This document shows, piece by piece, positions 1 to 7,093 of a stretch of DNA of 10,801 bases. The stretch comes from Leptolinea sp. Lineage in GTDB: Bacteria; Chloroflexota; Anaerolineae; Anaerolineales; Anaerolineaceae. The notes under the pieces are model-generated. The model did no database searches. It was not told where the DNA came from and saw only the letters and a program-made list of their open reading frames with translations. The stretch covers positions 1 to 10,801 of the forward strand of contig JALHEL010000027.1 in the NCBI GenBank assembly GCA_022837205.1, written 5' to 3'. The stretch's first letter is position 1. Each line of letters begins with the position of its first letter. Made by a program: the position numbers and the translations under genes.

Positions 1-205
1 CAGCTTTCAGTCCGTCATAAACGGCTTCGGCATTAAAACTTTGGATCAGGTTAGTGACACCTCCTAAGATGCTGCTGACATCTTCTTCTGAAAAAAATGA
101 ATTTTCCTTCTGATAGGCCGTATTCTGGGCAGCGACAGACAAGGAAGGAATTCCGGCAGCAAGAAAGACTGCAAAGACAAGAATAGCAAGCCATATCTTT
201 TTCAT
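1..205 (-). CDS. Secreted or membrane-anchored protein of unknown function, N-terminal part only
   Basis: This reading frame starts at an ATG at 205 and stays open to the left edge, giving the first 68 residues; the rest is outside the window. Residues 1-25 form a textbook Sec signal peptide: MKK, a hydrophobic core (WLAILVFAVFLAAG), then a small-residue cleavage region ending near SVAAQ. There is no lipobox cysteine, so export with signal peptidase I cleavage is expected. The mature start (NTAYQKENSFFSEEDVSSIL) is acidic and polar, followed by a helix-like stretch with VTNLIQSFNAEAVYDGLKA. I do not recognise the family. A strong ribosome site AGAGGA lies 7 bases before the ATG. It follows the protease gene by 64 bp in the same direction, so it could be the tail of that operon or have its own promoter. 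Confidence 0.75.
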   Translation of the reverse strand, partial: MKKIWLAILVFAVFLAAGIPSLSVAAQNTAYQKENSFFSEEDVSSILGGVTNLIQSFNAEAVYDGLKA

Positions 206-212
206 ATTTTTT

Positions 213-218
213 TCCTCT
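213..218 (-). promoter_or_regulatory. Ribosome binding site of the secreted-protein gene
   Basis: On the minus strand AGAGGA sits 7 bases upstream of the ATG at 205. It supports that start codon and shows the partial gene at the left edge is real. The 64-bp gap 206-269 is AT-rich and shows no hairpin terminator, so read-through from the protease gene is possible. Confidence 0.7.
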
Positions 219-269
219 TTGTAATTCACGAAAAAAAGAAAACTTTAGTAGTCAATTAATATCACAAAT

Positions 270-1229
270 TTATTTTTTATGTTGATCGATTCTCAGATGG
301 GAAAGATATTCTTTTGCTTCGGCATATTCGGCGAATTGTTTTTCGTAATTGCGGAATTTTGATGTGTGTGCATAGTTCCGTCCGTTTTTCCGTTTTATTC
401 CCACGAATTTATGAAGCATTTCATGGTACATAACGAAACGGATGACAAAAAGCGGCGTATCGATTTTGTCCAACGCTCGATTCACGATAATCGTATCTGT
501 TCGAAGATTATAAGAACCCATCCGCCTTCGATTCTCTTGAGCTGACCACTTTAGAACCGGGCGTAATAACTTTGATCCGAAATATTCTTGATTGAGCGAT
601 GCGAATATTTTATTGAGGTCAAAGAATTTTCCGACCGGATGACCTCTTTTCTTTTTTTCCGGAAGCTTTTGCTGAAAATACTGTCGGATTTGTAATGCGG
701 GTTCCCCATTAAAAGATTTTCGAACCAGACGATATAACTCGGTATGATTTTTATCGGTTAATTTATCTATAAAGTCGCCGATTTCCGATTCGGGCATTCC
801 GATGAGCGCTTCATGAATTTTCAATGTCGCATCTTGACCGATTTGGTTAAAGTCAAAGATCTTTGCAGAAGGATAGACATATATTTTAAGAGTCGCGGTA
901 TGAAGTGTACTTGAGCGTTTGCACGCGGAAAGGATATTTTCAACAAATCGGATATGAATATTGAGGTTATATCCGGTCAACAGAAAGATCAACCAATGTT
1001 TAAATACAGAAAGGGATGGAGTGTCGGTTCCGGCTTGGTTTTTGAATCCGTCTCCGTGTAAATGATATTCATATTTAAGCACCCTCTGTAAACCGATCAA
1101 ACACTGAGGAGCCAAAGACGCTGCTTCGGCAGCCTCTTGAATCATGTTTTGGAGGAAAGCGACGTGCCCGGTGAGGGATAATTGATTCAGACTCTTATTC
1201 GGAACGGAAATCGGGTTTCTTTCATTCAT
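270..1229 (-). CDS. SprT-like zinc metalloprotease domain protein
   Basis: A 319-residue protein whose C-terminal third is a SprT-like metalloprotease. The zinc site is visible as YHEMLH (HExxH at residues 269-273), with a third ligand candidate His288 in the family-typical context HTSKFRNYEKQF. Upstream of it, the stretch around residues 205-255 (FDLNKIFASLNQEYF, then RRRMGSYNLRTDTIIVN) matches the usual SprT layout before the active site. No signal peptide is seen, so it should be cytoplasmic. The first 200 residues are not part of the minimal domain and are unassigned. The ATG at 1229 is preferred over a TTG one codon earlier because GAGGTG is placed correctly before it. The start overlaps the stop of the WD40 gene by 8 bp, implying coupled translation. 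It is the fourth gene of the ATPase operon. SprT relatives cleave DNA-bound or other proteins; the substrate here is unknown. Confidence 0.85.
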   Translation of the reverse strand: MNERNPISVPNKSLNQLSLTGHVAFLQNMIQEAAEAASLAPQCLIGLQRVLKYEYHLHGDGFKNQAGTDTPSLSVFKHWLIFLLTGYNLNIHIRFVENILSACKRSSTLHTATLKIYVYPSAKIFDFNQIGQDATLKIHEALIGMPESEIGDFIDKLTDKNHTELYRLVRKSFNGEPALQIRQYFQQKLPEKKKRGHPVGKFFDLNKIFASLNQEYFGSKLLRPVLKWSAQENRRRMGSYNLRTDTIIVNRALDKIDTPLFVIRFVMYHEMLHKFVGIKRKNGRNYAHTSKFRNYEKQFAEYAEAKEYLSHLRIDQHKK

Positions 1230-3447
1230 CAAATTCCACCTCTATGTCATAGCGGGTACGCCAATCAAACAGTATATTCATTAATGCGATCGTTTTGTGC
1301 ACAGCCGGTGTGGAAAATTTCTGTTGATAGGTACGCAGTTTTTCGGGATTGGGAATCGTTTCGGAACGAAAGATGCCGATCGTCTGCCTGAGCAATGTCA
1401 AGTCCCATTGAGTGATGCTTCCGTCGGAGTCAGCCAGATAAAGCTGATTGTCCTGCGTATTGATCCGGATGGCCGATAAAGAAGAAAAAGGGTCGTTGCC
1501 GTGAATTTCCGCCAAATGTTTGCCGCTGTGCAGCGAACAAACCGCGCATTCTCCAATTTGCGAACCGAAGACGGCAACCTCGCCGGGAATCAATTGAGCG
1601 ATTGACAGGATCTTTCCGCTAAAACCTGACTCTTGTACGTCCGAAAGTCTCATTTGGCTGTTCAGATTCCAAACGGTTATATGCTGATCAAGGGAAACAC
1701 AAGTTAATAGCTCGGATGAAGTATCCAACACCGATTGAGACGGAAATGGATTGATCTCCGCAACGGTTTGCTTTTTTCGAATATCAAAAATGAAAAGGCT
1801 TTGATGATCATCCAAAAAAACCAGCCGATTATTTTCCGGACAAACCGAGGATCGGATTATCTGAAAACCCGGTAATTTGATGTCATCAAGAGGAATTCCC
1901 GCCGGATATCCCCAAGCTTGTAAAAAGTTCGGTTGTTCCGTCGCATAAATTCTACGGCCGTCGACACTCAAGTATAGGTTTGTAACAGGTGCGGCGGCGG
2001 GGGGCAGTTTGTTCAACAGCACTGCCGAAGGAAAACGAAAAATACGAATCACATTGTCCGACCATGCCGAGGCGAGCGTTTCCGCATTTTCTCCGAAACA
2101 AAAGGCTTTCGGACTGAGATTGGGGATTTGAAGGGAACCGGAAGATAACGTTCGATCGCCCAGATTCCAGAATCGAATGTCGCCGTTCAGAAAAGCCGCC
2201 GCCAGATAATTGCCGTCTTTCGAAAGATTCAATAGGAACGGTTGCGATGTTTGATTATAAAATCGACGGACAAACGGAACGGGTATCGATGGCGGCAGTT
2301 CGGAACAGATTTGAATCAATTTCCGAAAAAAATCTCTTTCTTCTTCCGATTGCGGCTCAAAATTTTCTCGTTGTAAGGCGGTGATAACCTCCGGGACCAA
2401 AGCCACCGGTGCAATCGGCAGAATTTGCCAAAGTCGTTTCCAATCAGATTGAGCGATTAATTTGGCAACCCAGCTTTCCCACTGCGAAAAAGAAATCGGA
2501 CGAAAAACATGCTCGGTCTGAACCGAAAATTCCGAAGTTTCAAGCCATGAAGTGTGACCGGATTTCAAGCCGTGCCGGATCAGTCGGTTCCGTAAGAAAT
2601 CCGATCCTTCCGAAAACGCTTTCCGAATCCATTGATAGTCCAGGTCGTTTCGTTCATATTGTGTCCATTGGTCGCTTAAAAAATAGAATAATGCTTTTCG
2701 GTCGGCGCGCGAGGGTTCCAATTGATTGGACAGGCAGGCTCGGAGCAAAGCCGGATCATCATACCGCAGAAATAGATCGGCGATCAGCTTTTGTGCGTCT
2801 ACCGATTGTCCGAGTAATTGTCGAATGAGCAATTCTTTTTCGGTTTCAGAGAAATAAAGAAATTCCGATTGGATCTTTTCCCATGCGGAAGTTTCCGCCT
2901 TCGGGTCTTGCAAAAACTCGACAATGTTCCCCCAATTCGGTAACATAATACGCGCGATTCTCTGCATTTCCTGTCGGACACTGCGTGGAGCGGCTAAATA
3001 GAAACGGGTTAATTCATTCAAAGTCGGATCGTTTCGCAGCAGATCGTTTTTATTTTTCAGAAAAAAGTATTTTGCGCTTTCAAAATCGACGGAAGGCGAG
3101 GACAAATTATATTCTTCCAAAATTTTCAGTGCGGCGGGATTCAACTCGACAGTAGCCAACTGAAAAAGTGCATCGCGACACATCGGATTTCCTGAAAGAG
3201 CGGCTTCCTTAAGCGCTTCCAAAGCCGATTCACGGAAACGTTCCGCCGCGGCATGTGATACGATTTCTTTTAAGGCGGATACAGCGGCTTCTGTTTTCGA
3301 ATCCGGATTCTCACGAATATCTTGTGAGAGACTTGCAATTGCCCCGGTACAGGCGAACTGATAGAGCTGATCCGTAGGAAATCCCTGCGGAACGACCGGG
3401 GATTTTAGCAGTTCCAGATAATTCCGGTAAATCTTTGATGAATCCAT
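1222..3447 (-). CDS. Large helical-repeat plus seven-bladed WD40 protein
   Basis: A 741-residue protein in two halves. Residues 1-390 are almost wholly helical, with HEAT/ARM-like pieces such as AVSALKEIV and ESALEALKEAALSGN around 55-100, and no enzyme motif that I can see. Residues 400-690 form a WD40 beta-propeller: blade-ending strands occur at RFWNL (425-429), IFRFP (469-473), AWGYP (511-515), FIFDI (552-556), VWNLN (592-596), CSLHS (637-641) and QWDLT (680-684), at 38-45 residue spacing, giving seven blades. About 50 residues follow the propeller. No signal peptide or membrane segment, so cytoplasmic. Such a protein normally acts as a scaffold or sensor that binds other proteins. Its ATG directly follows the stop of the DUF1257 gene (0 bp gap) with no good ribosome site, so coupled translation is likely. 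The family is not one I can name. Confidence 0.85.
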   Translation of the reverse strand: MDSSKIYRNYLELLKSPVVPQGFPTDQLYQFACTGAIASLSQDIRENPDSKTEAAVSALKEIVSHAAAERFRESALEALKEAALSGNPMCRDALFQLATVELNPAALKILEEYNLSSPSVDFESAKYFFLKNKNDLLRNDPTLNELTRFYLAAPRSVRQEMQRIARIMLPNWGNIVEFLQDPKAETSAWEKIQSEFLYFSETEKELLIRQLLGQSVDAQKLIADLFLRYDDPALLRACLSNQLEPSRADRKALFYFLSDQWTQYERNDLDYQWIRKAFSEGSDFLRNRLIRHGLKSGHTSWLETSEFSVQTEHVFRPISFSQWESWVAKLIAQSDWKRLWQILPIAPVALVPEVITALQRENFEPQSEEERDFFRKLIQICSELPPSIPVPFVRRFYNQTSQPFLLNLSKDGNYLAAAFLNGDIRFWNLGDRTLSSGSLQIPNLSPKAFCFGENAETLASAWSDNVIRIFRFPSAVLLNKLPPAAAPVTNLYLSVDGRRIYATEQPNFLQAWGYPAGIPLDDIKLPGFQIIRSSVCPENNRLVFLDDHQSLFIFDIRKKQTVAEINPFPSQSVLDTSSELLTCVSLDQHITVWNLNSQMRLSDVQESGFSGKILSIAQLIPGEVAVFGSQIGECAVCSLHSGKHLAEIHGNDPFSSLSAIRINTQDNQLYLADSDGSITQWDLTLLRQTIGIFRSETIPNPEKLRTYQQKFSTPAVHKTIALMNILFDWRTRYDIEVEFDE
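1236..1243 (-). promoter_or_regulatory. Strong ribosome binding site inside the WD40 gene for the SprT-like gene
   Basis: AGAGGTGG on the minus strand contains GAGGTG, a perfect complement of the 16S anti-Shine-Dalgarno. It lies 6 bases before the ATG at 1229, inside the last codons of the WD40 gene. It decides the start of the protease gene and suggests the protease is translated at a good level from the shared message. Confidence 0.75.
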
Positions 3448-3825
3448 TTAGACCGTACGACGAACCACCAAATGAATTTGGTTTTTTTCACTCACTTCTT
3501 CGCGGGATATCTCGAATCCTTGCTTATCGAGTTCGGATTTGAGGTACAAGTAAGTGTATTTTTGCACCAGCTGATTGCGAAAAGTATTCCGATCCGTCAG
3601 GACTTTGAACCAATCCGCCACTATTTGATAACCGTTCTTACTCTCTCGAAAACCGATGGGATCCGAATAAGGGATTTCTATCAGAAAATCGACCTGTTTC
3701 TTTCGATTATTTGCTTGAACGGATAAATTATCCCCCTCGACGACCCGATAACCAAGCTCTTCCAACGCCCGAATCAGGAATTCGCGATTTTTCAGATGTG
3801 TTTTTATAACAGAGATGTGGGACAT
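3448..3825 (-). CDS. DUF1257 / Ycf35-like protein
   Basis: A 125-residue protein matching the DUF1257 (Ycf35) family in its hallmark segments: the start MSHISVIKTHLKNREFLIRA, then LEELGY (21-26), the hydrophobic VDFLIEI (45-51), GYQIVADWF (65-73), FRNQLVQKYTY (82-92) and the ending IHLVVRR. In this family the gene is commonly found next to a Ycf46-type ATPase, as here. Its biochemical role is not established; a partner or adaptor of the ATPase is an inference from the pairing. The ATG at 3825 is chosen because family members begin MSH; the frame is open further upstream to a GTG at 3936, but that stretch lies inside the ATPase gene. The start overlaps the ATPase stop by 22 bp and only a weak purine run precedes it. 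Confidence 0.85.
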   Translation of the reverse strand: MSHISVIKTHLKNREFLIRALEELGYRVVEGDNLSVQANNRKKQVDFLIEIPYSDPIGFRESKNGYQIVADWFKVLTDRNTFRNQLVQKYTYLYLKSELDKQGFEISREEVSEKNQIHLVVRRTV

Positions 3826-5372
3826 GATTCGTTCTTTGGCGGTTGATCCAACTCGATCTGAATCGGAACAAACTGGCTTTCGGCGGTAGAGGTATCGCGG
3901 AACGAGGCCGATTGTGCCCTTCCTTCCCGCAGCCACAGGCGTAACCGCTCGATATTTTCTCTCTGTGAAACCGAAATCGGAACCTGGCGTTTCAATGCCG
4001 CCAAAATATCTTCCGTTGTGAATTCGCGTTCCCCATCGTTGAAAGCGATATACATGGCGTCAATAATCGCTTGTTCGATTTCCGATCCCACATATCCTTC
4101 GGAAGCTTTTGCCAATCGATCCAGATCAAAAGCTTCGGGTAGTCTTTTGCGCTTCAGAATATGCACCATCAATATCTCGCGGCGTTCCGCTTCGGTGGGC
4201 AAATCCAAGAAAAAGATTTCATCAAACCGCCCGCGTCGCAGCAATTCCGGCGGAAGGGTCGAAATATCATTCGCTGTCGCGACCACAAAAACCGGTGACT
4301 TCTTTTCTTGCATCCAAGTCAGAATCGTACCGAAAACACGGGTACTGGTTCCCGAATCCAAGCCGCCATGAGCGAGCGCTTTTTCCAATTCATCAATCCA
4401 AAGGATACAGGGCGCAATCAATTCGACCAATTCCAGCGCTCGGCGGACCCGTTCTTCCGATTCACCGACCAAACTGCCGAATAAAGCTCCGACATCCAAA
4501 CGCAGCAACGGTAAATGCCACAGTTTCCCGATCATTTTTGCGGTCAGGCTTTTTCCGGTGCCCGGAATTCCGATCAATGCAATCCCTTTTGGAGCGGGCA
4601 AACCGTATTCACGAGCTTCCGAACCGAACGCTTTTTCGCGCGAATTCAGCCATTTTTTTAATTCACCCAATCCGCCGACGTTTTCGGGAGATTCATCCGA
4701 ATCCGTATATTCCAGCGCTTCGATTTCTCGGATGATCTGTTTTTTCTCTTGGCTGACAAAATCAATGTCTTCCTCGCTCAGATAGCCGCGCCGGACGATG
4801 GATTTGGCGAAAACACGCCTGGCTTGGGATGCTGTCAAACCCAAAGCTGCCTGCAGCAGCTTCTCTTTTCCGGCTTCACTTAATCGGAGAACCACCCCCG
4901 GTGTCAACTGAAGTTTGTTCAACACTTCTTCCAATTGATCGAGGTTGGGTAAGGGATAGTCTAAGATAACGCTTTCATCCAACAATTCCACCGGAATTCT
5001 CGCAGAGGCGGCGGTGATCACAATGGATTTCTTCGTAAATTTAAGCTGTTCCGCGAGCGTCCGTAATTTCCGTTTTACGGTCGTATTTTCCCAAAATTCA
5101 TTGAAATCTTTCAAAATATAGAGAGAAGGTTGGCGGGCATCGGCTTTTTCGATTTGTTCCAAAGCGGTCAGCGGATCTCTGCCGCCGGCCGGCAAAAGAT
5201 CGCCGCAGACGGATTGAAACCCGTCCGCGATATCCCAAGACACGCAGGATCGTCCCGTATTCAGGCAGAGCGTTTTTAATTCTTCCAGAATCCGTTCTTC
5301 CTCAGCGGAAATAACGATCATTAATGTCGCTTTTGCGCGCAGATAAAGATCAATTTCATTTAAAAAATCCAT
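3804..5372 (-). CDS. Ycf46-like AAA+ ATPase
   Basis: A 522-residue AAA+ protein of the Ycf46-like type. Residues 1-210 form a degenerate N-terminal NTPase-like domain without a P-loop (MIVISAEEERIL at 18-29, LYILKDF at 84-90). The active module is residues 230-450: Walker A GIPGTGKS (268-275), the family phrase LLRLDVGALFGSLVGESEERV (289-309), Walker B ILWIDELE (323-330), the SGTSTRVFGTILTWMQEK stretch (340-357), sensor 1 ATAND (365-369), arginine fingers in ELLRRGRFDE (376-385) and a GSEIEQ sensor-2 region (429-434). All catalytic elements are intact, so ATP hydrolysis by a hexameric ring is expected. The last 45 residues are polar and probably disordered. Cyanobacterial and plastid Ycf46 proteins are linked to photosynthesis, but no such context exists here. 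It is the first gene of a four-gene operon and probably its motor. Confidence 0.92.
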   Translation of the reverse strand: MDFLNEIDLYLRAKATLMIVISAEEERILEELKTLCLNTGRSCVSWDIADGFQSVCGDLLPAGGRDPLTALEQIEKADARQPSLYILKDFNEFWENTTVKRKLRTLAEQLKFTKKSIVITAASARIPVELLDESVILDYPLPNLDQLEEVLNKLQLTPGVVLRLSEAGKEKLLQAALGLTASQARRVFAKSIVRRGYLSEEDIDFVSQEKKQIIREIEALEYTDSDESPENVGGLGELKKWLNSREKAFGSEAREYGLPAPKGIALIGIPGTGKSLTAKMIGKLWHLPLLRLDVGALFGSLVGESEERVRRALELVELIAPCILWIDELEKALAHGGLDSGTSTRVFGTILTWMQEKKSPVFVVATANDISTLPPELLRRGRFDEIFFLDLPTEAERREILMVHILKRKRLPEAFDLDRLAKASEGYVGSEIEQAIIDAMYIAFNDGEREFTTEDILAALKRQVPISVSQRENIERLRLWLREGRAQSASFRDTSTAESQFVPIQIELDQPPKNESCPTSLL

Positions 5373-5379
5373 GAAAAAA

Positions 5380-5409
5380 ATTATACTATAGGGACGACAG
5401 CGAGATAAA
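5380..5409 (-). promoter_or_regulatory. Promoter of the ATPase operon, probably giving a leaderless message
   Basis: On the minus strand a perfect TATAAT lies at 5385-5380, seven bases before the ATG at 5372, separated only by a T-run and one C. Transcription starting at normal distance would begin at or within a base or two of the ATG, and no ribosome site exists before it. The -35 region is weak (TTTATC at 5409-5404, spacer 18). The start codon itself is secure because Ycf46-like proteins begin in this way. Confidence 0.55.
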
Positions 5410-5464
5410 GCCGGTTGTCATCGAAGTGAAGTGACCAATCCGATAAAGATGATTGAAATTCAAG

Positions 5465-5470
5465 TACAAT
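5465..5470 (+). promoter_or_regulatory. Possible -10 box of the metal ABC transporter operon
   Basis: TACAAT lies seven bases before the ATG at 5478; no ribosome site is visible before that codon. The -35 position (GATAAA near 5442) is poor. An alternative reading pairs TTGAAA (5453-5458) with TATGAA (5477-5482) and a start at the ATG at 5499. The 105-bp divergent gap 5373-5477 holds no clear Fur, Zur or MntR palindrome, so I cannot say how metal would control it. Confidence 0.3.
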
Positions 5471-5477
5471 TCAGCCT

Positions 5478-6224
5478 ATGAACATTGATCTGAGTCAAAT
5501 GCCCATCATTCAAATTGAGGGGGCTGATCTGGGATACCGGACGGATGCGGAGCCGGCATTGAAGGATATTACAATCAGTTTTTACCCGGGTGATATGGTG
5601 GCTGTGATCGGTCCGAACGGTGCCGGGAAATCGACGATGATGAAATCGATCGTCGGATTGATCCCGCCGTTGAAGGGGAAGGTCAACGTCCACGGGGAAT
5701 TGCATGGTGCGCATCCCGATTGTGTTTCCTATATTCCGCAGCGCGAGTCAATCGATTGGAATTATCCGATCACGGTTCGGGAAGTCGTCATGATGGGCCG
5801 GTATGGGAAGATTCCTTTTTACAAAAGCCCTTCCGAAAAAGATCAAAAGACAGTCGAGGACGCCTTGAAGCGGATGGAAATTACCGCATTGGCGGACCGG
5901 AAAATTCGGGATTGTTCCGGCGGACAACAGCAACGTGTTTTTTTGGCACGATCGCTGGCGCAGGAACCCCATATTCTGTTGATGGACGAACCGTTTAATG
6001 CCGTGGATTTGGCAACCGAGAAAATTATTTTGGATAATTTGCGTGTTTTTAAAGAGCGCCACGTGACCACGTTGGTTGCTACTCATGATCTTTCGCTCGT
6101 TTCGGAAAATTTTGAAAAAGTGTTGTTGCTGAATAAACGGATCATCGCTTACGGAAACAGGGAAGAAGTTCTGACCGATAAAAAGCTGCAACTCGCTTAC
6201 GGAAAGAAAGCGATCTATTTCTAA
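5478..6224 (+). CDS. Metal (Mn/Fe/Zn-type) ABC transporter, ATP-binding protein
   Basis: A 248-residue ABC ATPase with every motif: Walker A GPNGAGKS (45-52), Q-loop glutamine in YIPQRE (88), signature CSGGQQQR (146-153, with Cys replacing the usual Leu), Walker B ILLMDEP (166-172) and the switch histidine in ATHD (203). The segment QRESIDWNYPITVREVVMMGRYG is typical of the MntB/TroB/SitB branch that serves manganese, iron or zinc import, rather than the ZnuC branch. It powers import on the cytoplasmic face together with the permease that begins 9 bp after its stop. The start is uncertain: the ATG at 5478 or the one at 5499, where MPIIQIEGADLGY is closer to the usual family beginning. No substrate-binding protein gene is present in the window, so the metal is not assignable. 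Confidence 0.9.
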   Translation: MNIDLSQMPIIQIEGADLGYRTDAEPALKDITISFYPGDMVAVIGPNGAGKSTMMKSIVGLIPPLKGKVNVHGELHGAHPDCVSYIPQRESIDWNYPITVREVVMMGRYGKIPFYKSPSEKDQKTVEDALKRMEITALADRKIRDCSGGQQQRVFLARSLAQEPHILLMDEPFNAVDLATEKIILDNLRVFKERHVTTLVATHDLSLVSENFEKVLLLNKRIIAYGNREEVLTDKKLQLAYGKKAIYF

Positions 6225-6233
6225 GGAATTACG

Positions 6234-7070
6234 ATGGCAGTTTTACTGGAACCGTTCCAATATGATTTTATGCTGCGAAGCTTCGCTGCCGCGATTATGG
6301 TCGGCATCGTTTGTTCCGTAATCGGGACATATATGGTGGTACGGTCAATGGCTTTTTTGGGGGATGCTTTAGCCCATGCGGTGCTGCCGGGAGTAGCGGT
6401 GGCTTATATCTTCGGCGGTAATATTACGTTAGGTGCCATGATCGCTTCGATTGTGGTCGCAATCGGAATTTCGGTATTGTCGGATCAGGAAGAAATCAAA
6501 GAGGATACCGCGATCGGGATTTTCTTTACCGCGGCGCTGGCACTGGGAATCGCTTTGATCAGTACCATCCGGACCTATGCGGTGGATCTGACGCATGTTT
6601 TGTTTGGAAATGTGTTGGGAGTCACAACCGATGATATCCGTTTTATCCTGATTACCGGCGCAATCGTTCTGCTTGCCGTAACCGTTTTCTACCGTTTTTT
6701 TCAGGTTGTCACATTCGATCCGGTCATGGCAAAGACGCTGCGCTGGAATGTCAAATTGATTCGAACCGGATTGCTTGTTTTGATCGCATGCACCATTACG
6801 ATTTCCATCAACACGGTCGGCTCGGGGTTGGTCACCGCCATGCTGATTACTCCGGCGGCAACGGCGTTGATGTTTACCAAGAAACTTTATACCACCATGC
6901 TGGCGGCGGCGGGGATCGGTGCGTTATCCGGATTTTTGGGGCTTTATCTGAGTTATTTTCTCAATATCAGTTCCGGCGCCGCGATTGTCTTGGTTGCCAC
7001 CCTCTTTTTCATCATCGTTTATTTTTATCGAAAACTGTTCCCTTATCGCAATAAGAAGATCGAAGCCTGA
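6234..7070 (+). CDS. Metal ABC transporter permease, ABC-3 (ZnuB/MntC-like) family
   Basis: A 278-residue integral membrane protein with about eight or nine hydrophobic segments (roughly residues 10-30, 35-57, 60-80, 90-112, 125-155, 180-200, 205-220, 225-245 and 248-270). Diagnostic ABC-3 sequences are FLGDALAHAVLPG near residue 41 and TVGSGLVTAMLITPAATALMF near 200. It forms the transmembrane channel that the preceding ATPase drives; two copies, or a homodimer, are normal for the family. A good ribosome site AAGGAA (6223-6228), 5 bases before the ATG, overlaps the end of the ATPase gene, so the two genes are one operon. The gene ends 23 bp from the end of convergent glpK with no evident terminator between them. 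Length is normal for the family. Confidence 0.92.
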   Translation: MAVLLEPFQYDFMLRSFAAAIMVGIVCSVIGTYMVVRSMAFLGDALAHAVLPGVAVAYIFGGNITLGAMIASIVVAIGISVLSDQEEIKEDTAIGIFFTAALALGIALISTIRTYAVDLTHVLFGNVLGVTTDDIRFILITGAIVLLAVTVFYRFFQVVTFDPVMAKTLRWNVKLIRTGLLVLIACTITISINTVGSGLVTAMLITPAATALMFTKKLYTTMLAAAGIGALSGFLGLYLSYFLNISSGAAIVLVATLFFIIVYFYRKLFPYRNKKIEA

Positions 7071-7093
7071 TCCCGAACGGTTGATTGGTTACT

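Noticed and set aside
3826..3936. Longer DUF1257 protein starting at a GTG at 3936
   Set aside because: The added 37 residues are the ATPase coding sequence read in another frame and do not resemble the family, whose members start MSH, as at 3825.
4109..4735. 208-residue open frame on the plus strand
   Set aside because: It lies wholly antisense to the well-supported AAA+ ATPase core and has no recognisable domain; it reflects the codon use of the opposite strand.
5373..5477. Fur, Zur or MntR operator in the divergent gap
   Set aside because: No convincing palindrome of the expected type was found; the repeated GATAAAG (5404 and 5442) is too short and not symmetric.
7071..7093. Bidirectional terminator between the permease and glpK
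   Set aside because: The 23-base gap has no stem with a T-run; the nearby GGATCGATCC palindrome is inside glpK and lacks a U-tract.
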